Source: Euglena gracilis (Eukaryota > Euglenida > Euglenophyceae > Euglenales). Taken from it: DNA of 64,000 nt. This document shows positions 59,559 through 64,000 of the stretch, one piece after another. The stretch covers positions 50,993,384-51,057,383 of the forward strand of contig CP154955.1 of assembly GCA_039621445.1 (NCBI GenBank), read 5' to 3'. Positions within the stretch are counted from its first letter, which is position 1. Every line of letters starts with the position of its first letter. The notes under the pieces were generated by a model, which worked only from the letters and a program-made list of their open reading frames with translations, had not been told where the DNA came from and did no database searches. A program made the position numbers and the translations under genes.

Positions 59559-60000
59559 GACAGCAATGTCAATTGAGGGGGAGAGCAATCCCCCCATCCA
59601 GGAGGTATTTCAGCAGTGTGTGGAGCCAAGTCTTTGAAGGACTCTCTGTGCCCTGACTACAGCCCAGTCCTGGATGCTGACGAGCAATCAATCTCCGAAG
59701 GTTGGCACTCCTTCCCCTCTGTTTGCATGGAACGCTTCCATAAGGCATGGACTGGACATTGCACATCCGGGCATTGGTGGGATAAATTGGCATTGGTGAG
59801 AAATTGCACACCCGGGCATTTTTTGCAAGTCTCTTTCCCCCTGTCCTCTGGATCTTTTTTTACCATCAAAAATTGTGTTAGACATTAAATTATAATGATT
59901 ATGTTTAATGAAAATGTTTCCTGTGTATGTCTTGGTATACAAAGACATGCACACGGAGAGCCATAAGCAGAATATGGATTGAGATAAACAGATGTAGATC

Positions 60001-60415
<415 letters not shown>

Positions 60416-60701
60416 GAATAGACAGACATTCAGATTGACAGAGCATAAAACCTCCCACCAGATGCAATCCCCTGAGGCTCCGAGCTATAACGGATTCTGG
60501 GATTTGTTTGCAAACTTTTCTGGGCAAGCAGTCAAAAATTAGTTGTTGAAACGCTGTGCCTCAGTTTGTGATGCCTCATTTGAAAGTGAGCAAGGTTTGT
60601 TTGAAAGCCTTTGGCTTCGAAGAGATAGGCACAAAAATATGCCTTTTTGCCCGAAAATCTCAAAAAGTTCCCCCAAGTATAATCACCCCCCCCCGAGAAA
60701 T

Positions 60702-63646
60702 TTAGGCGGCCTAATTCGCACTTAAGCTTTTTTCGTTTGATGCGCGCATTTGCGCAAATTTACGATTTTTTTGGTTGTGCTCTGTTTCGGCTGTGAAGGT
60801 CCGGGGGGTTTGAAAATACATTGACAAGAGAGTGCAAAAAACGAGGAAAATTCTGATTTTGGCTGTGTGACCCCCGGGACTTTGGCAAAAAACGGTGATT
60901 TTGGGGGGTGTCGGGAAGGACTTTGTGGGCCCTAACCCCTGGGACCCTGCCGGCCCACCCTGAAAAAATCGCAAAAAAGCACCATAGGAACGGGACCTTT
61001 ACTGCCCTTGTTGCTCCTTTCGGCTGTGTCCCCGGGTGTGTCCAAGCTGCCGGCGGTGTGCGTCCTGGGCGTTTGCCGGACTGCGTTGCTTGCGACGCCT
61101 GGGTGTGATGTTTTGGGGCTGTTTGTTGATGTGCAGGGAGGAAGTGCCGGGGGGTGTGGGTGTGGTGTGATCGAGCTGACGGGAAGGATGCTGGGGGAGG
61201 AAGGTGAGTGCGGGGTGTTTGGGAAGGGATGCGCAGAGGGGGAAGAAACGGGGTCCGCAGGGAATGAAGAGAATGAAGGGGACGGGTGTCTCCCACCCGG
61301 CTTACACCCGGGACCCGCACAACCAGTTGTGTGGCAAAGAACCTGCGAAGAAAATTGCGTTTGATGCGCGCAAATGCGCGCACCAAATATGTTTTCGTTT
61401 GATGCGCGCAATTGCGCGCATCAAATGCAAATATGTCCTTCAAGGATGGGGCTTTGGCACCCACGATCTGACGCCGTTGATAAACGGTGTGACAAAGGGG
61501 CCGTGACGGCTCGGACCAACGGGCCATCCAGTTGGTGGATTTGTCACACTGTTTTTCAACACGCAAGCTTATGCGCGCAAATGCACGCATCAAACGCAAA
61601 ACATGTTTATGCGCGCATTTGCGCAAATGCGCGCATAAACATGTTTTGCGTTTGATGCGCGCATTTGCGCCCATCAAACACAAAGCAGAACGGTGTGACG
61701 GAAACATGGCCGTCAAACGCCGACAGCGGAAGTGGTTTATTTGCGCATTTGCGCGCATCACGTTGTTTGTGGGCGCAAATGCGCAAATAAACCAGATGTA
61801 AATTGTTCAGTTTATATGTGTTTTATTTGCGCATTTGCGCAAATAAAACAACGTGATGCGCGCAAATGCGCAAATAAACCACCAATGGAGGAGTAATAAG
61901 TGACTTCATTTGGCCCTCCTACAGCTACCCTTAGTGGCTTCTGAGTGGGTTCAACCCAAATGACTACACCGTCCCCTCCGGGATATGGTGTTATGGTGCC
62001 GATTTTTGACCATTGACAGGTCCCACAAAAGATGGAGGCATAGGATCTCTTGAAGGTGGGTTCACAGCCACCAAGCAACGGTGCACCTCCACCGGCACCA
62101 ATTTTTGGGTCCCAAGGGCCCTGCCGCTGGCCTGCGGCCTCAGCTCCGCTGCTGCAGCCCCATCAGCTGCTGATGCTTCAGCACCCAGCACGCCGGCATC
62201 CACCTCCCCGGTGCAACGACACCCACCACAGCGGCCACGGTTTACCCCGCCTCCGGGGTGTTAGACTGGGGGGACGACTTGGTGCCAGTGCATGGCAACC
62301 AGCAGCTGGAGAGAGGTGGCCCTCAAACACCCGTTACTTTGCGTACAAGGAAGTCTTGAAGCTTTCCCACTGCATTGGGTGCATCAAAGTGGTGGGACCC
62401 ACTCCCCCCAAATTATGCACAAAAACTGGTGTTTTTTACGTATTTCAAGGGGAAAATGGCAAATAAAACCGTAAAACGGACTACGGCCCGACACATCCCA
62501 GGCATTTCAGGTGCCAAATTTTGTCTTCTTGCAACGGAGTCCTGTTACACAAAAGGTGTTCAACAGTCACAGGTCGTTTGCACGTCGTCAATTCATTACG
62601 TTTAACTGCCAAACAGATGACGCCAAAACAGCAGGCTGTTCGGGCCGGGGAACAGCAGTGCAAATGTACACACGCAAGGCAGGCAAATTTTGGCCAGTCA
62701 CATGCCCTGTTCCAGTGAACACTCCACACTGCCTCTCACCACAAGTTTCAACGCCACGTAATTGTGGTGCAAATCATTGGTTGGCGTGAGGAGTTGCGTT
62801 CACCAGCTGTCACGGAGGAGGAGATGGTATCACACAACTGATGTGTTTTGATGCGCGCATTTGCGCAAATAAACACAACTTTGTTTGTGTGCTTTAAGGC
62901 TCCTACAAACCCATCATTTTGAAGCGGTTTATTAAATGTTTGTGCGCGCATTTGCGCAAAGCGCAAATGCGCGCACCAAACGTGATTATGTTTATTTGCG
63001 CAATTGCGCGCGTCAACTCGCCCATCACGTTTTTAAACCTCCTGGGGTATGGTCCTCATTGGTGTGTTTTAACATAGAAAGTAAAAGTACATGTTGGTGC
63101 GCATTTGCGCGCATCAACATAAACATTTTGATGCGCGTATTTGCGCCCACCAACACGTCATTTTAACATCATCGGTGTACGTTTTATTTGCGCAATTGCG
63201 CCCATCAAACACAATTGTTTTTATTTGCGCAATTGCGCCCATAAACACACGTCAGTTGCGTGATGGCTGCCTCACGTGGTCTGTGTGTCTGTGGTGTTGT
63301 TATCCAGTGAGGCTCAGTGAGTTCTCACCGGTGGCGGTAGTATCACAGCCAGTTCAGACAGCACGTCAGCACCATTTCCAAGTGTCGTCACAAGGGGTGT
63401 GTGCCTCTCTCCCGTTTGATGTACAACAGCACCAGTCTCACCATCAGCCCTCTTCGTGTCACTCGGTCTGCAGCATGCATGCCAAACTACTGGGGGTTAA
63501 TCCCCTCCAATACAGGGGTGTCATAGTTCATAAATCGTGTTTCGGCTGTCAGGGTACAGGGTCCCAGGGGTTACAAAAAAATCGTAAATTTGCGCAATTG
63601 CGCGCATCAAAAGGAAAAAAGCTTAAGTGCGAATTCGGCCGCCTAA
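60702..63646. mobile_element. 2.95-kb terminal-inverted-repeat element with 7-bp target duplication
   Basis: The left end TTAGGCGGCCTAATTCGCAC and right end (reverse complement TTAGGCGGCCGAATTCGCAC) continue as inverted repeats for about 70 bp to AAATTTACGATTTTTTT. GAGAAAT flanks both sides (60,695-60,701 and 63,647-63,653). Inside are a dozen or more TTTGATGCGCGCATTTGCGC-type palindromes, GC-rich segments (60,990-61,330; 62,070-62,290) and no recognised transposase. Likely a non-autonomous or decayed DNA transposon that may have captured host sequence. Confidence 0.85.
61353..63240. repeat. Palindromic GCGCAAAT/ATTTGCGC motifs inside the TIR element
   Basis: Clusters near 61,353-61,430, 61,565-61,680, 61,735-61,880, 62,848-63,012 and 63,095-63,240. 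Each is built from TGATGCGCGCATTTGCGC and its complement, many being self-complementary with 10-20-bp arms. Further copies sit in both TIRs. They could be protein-binding or hairpin sites. Confidence 0.85.
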
Positions 63647-63727
63647 GAGAAATAATAAGATTTCGGTCAAAAAATAATACTGTATTTGGGGTGTTACATA
63701 TGCATACCACATATTTTGTGTTTGTAG

Positions 63728-63768
<41 letters not shown>
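63728..63768. repeat. (GT)n microsatellite
   Basis: About 40 bp of uninterrupted GT. Confidence 0.95.
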
Positions 63769-63794
63769 GTGTTGCATTGTGAGAATATATTCAT

Positions 63795-64000
63795 TTAACA
63801 CCTGTGTGACCCGGGGGGGGGGGGGTGAGTGGTTGGTGGGTTGGGGCCTCTGCCCCCCTCCCCCCCAGGGGTGGGGTGCGCCATGGGTCAGATTTTTGCC
63901 CGGCCAAAGTCCGGGCCGGAAAGGTTTTTTTTTCCATTTTTTTTCCGTTTCCGTTTTCGGCCGATTTTGGCTGGATTTTGGGTGGTTGGGTGGATGGTTA
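63795..64000. repeat. G/C-tract repeat start, truncated by window end
   Basis: AACACCTGTGTGACCC followed by a G13 tract and GGTGGGTTGG resembles 57,350-57,410. It may be the start of another dispersed repeat. No gene seen. Confidence 0.4.

Overview
This is nuclear DNA of an intron-rich eukaryote, most likely a protist or alga. The evidence is a recognisable AP-4 adaptor sigma gene split by GT...AG introns, TTAGGG-type telomere-like repeats, chromodomain Ty3/gypsy retrotransposons, a DIRS-like element, MITE-like foldback repeats and long C/G homopolymer tracts. I cannot name the species. Coding content is sparse. Most of the window is transposable elements, and nearly all of these lie on the minus strand.

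Layout. (1) 1-6,100: AP-4 complex sigma subunit gene on the plus strand. Four of its exons are recognisable and its introns hold MITEs and foldback repeats. (2) 6,609-21,381: a young, complete 14.8-kb Ty3/gypsy chromovirus (element 1). It has 1.31-kb LTRs about 99% identical, TGTT...AACA ends and a TAGT target duplication. It encodes a giant Gag, a double zinc knuckle, protease, a cytosine-C5-methyltransferase-like domain, a Dam-like NPPF domain, RT-RNase H, integrase and a chromodomain. (3) 21,800-33,300: a decayed DIRS-like tyrosine-recombinase element (RT, RNase H, Dam-like domain, recombinase). It is interrupted by a 1.7-kb repeat block and by a 7-kb older chromovirus (element 3, 22,859-29,827). 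(4) 35,300-43,300: a decayed chromovirus (element 2) that also carries C5-MTase and Dam-like domains, but with the protease in a different position. (5) 43,300-47,500: mostly non-coding. (6) 47,561-51,173 and 53,871-58,366: phase-compatible GC-rich exons of two unrecognised host genes. (7) 56,900-60,420: more MITE copies and long microsatellites. (8) 60,702-63,646: a 2.9-kb terminal-inverted-repeat element with a 7-bp target duplication, full of ATTTGCGCAAAT-type palindromes.

Main observation. All four identifiable retroelements here (three chromoviruses and one DIRS-like element) carry a Dam-like methyltransferase domain. Two of the chromoviruses additionally carry a C5-MTase-like domain, so one polyprotein combines two unrelated DNA-methyltransferase folds with a chromodomain. 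Element 1 also has unusual expression features: a Gag frame that is open through the primer-binding site into the LTR, an in-frame UAG between nucleocapsid and protease, and three frame changes that are all -1.
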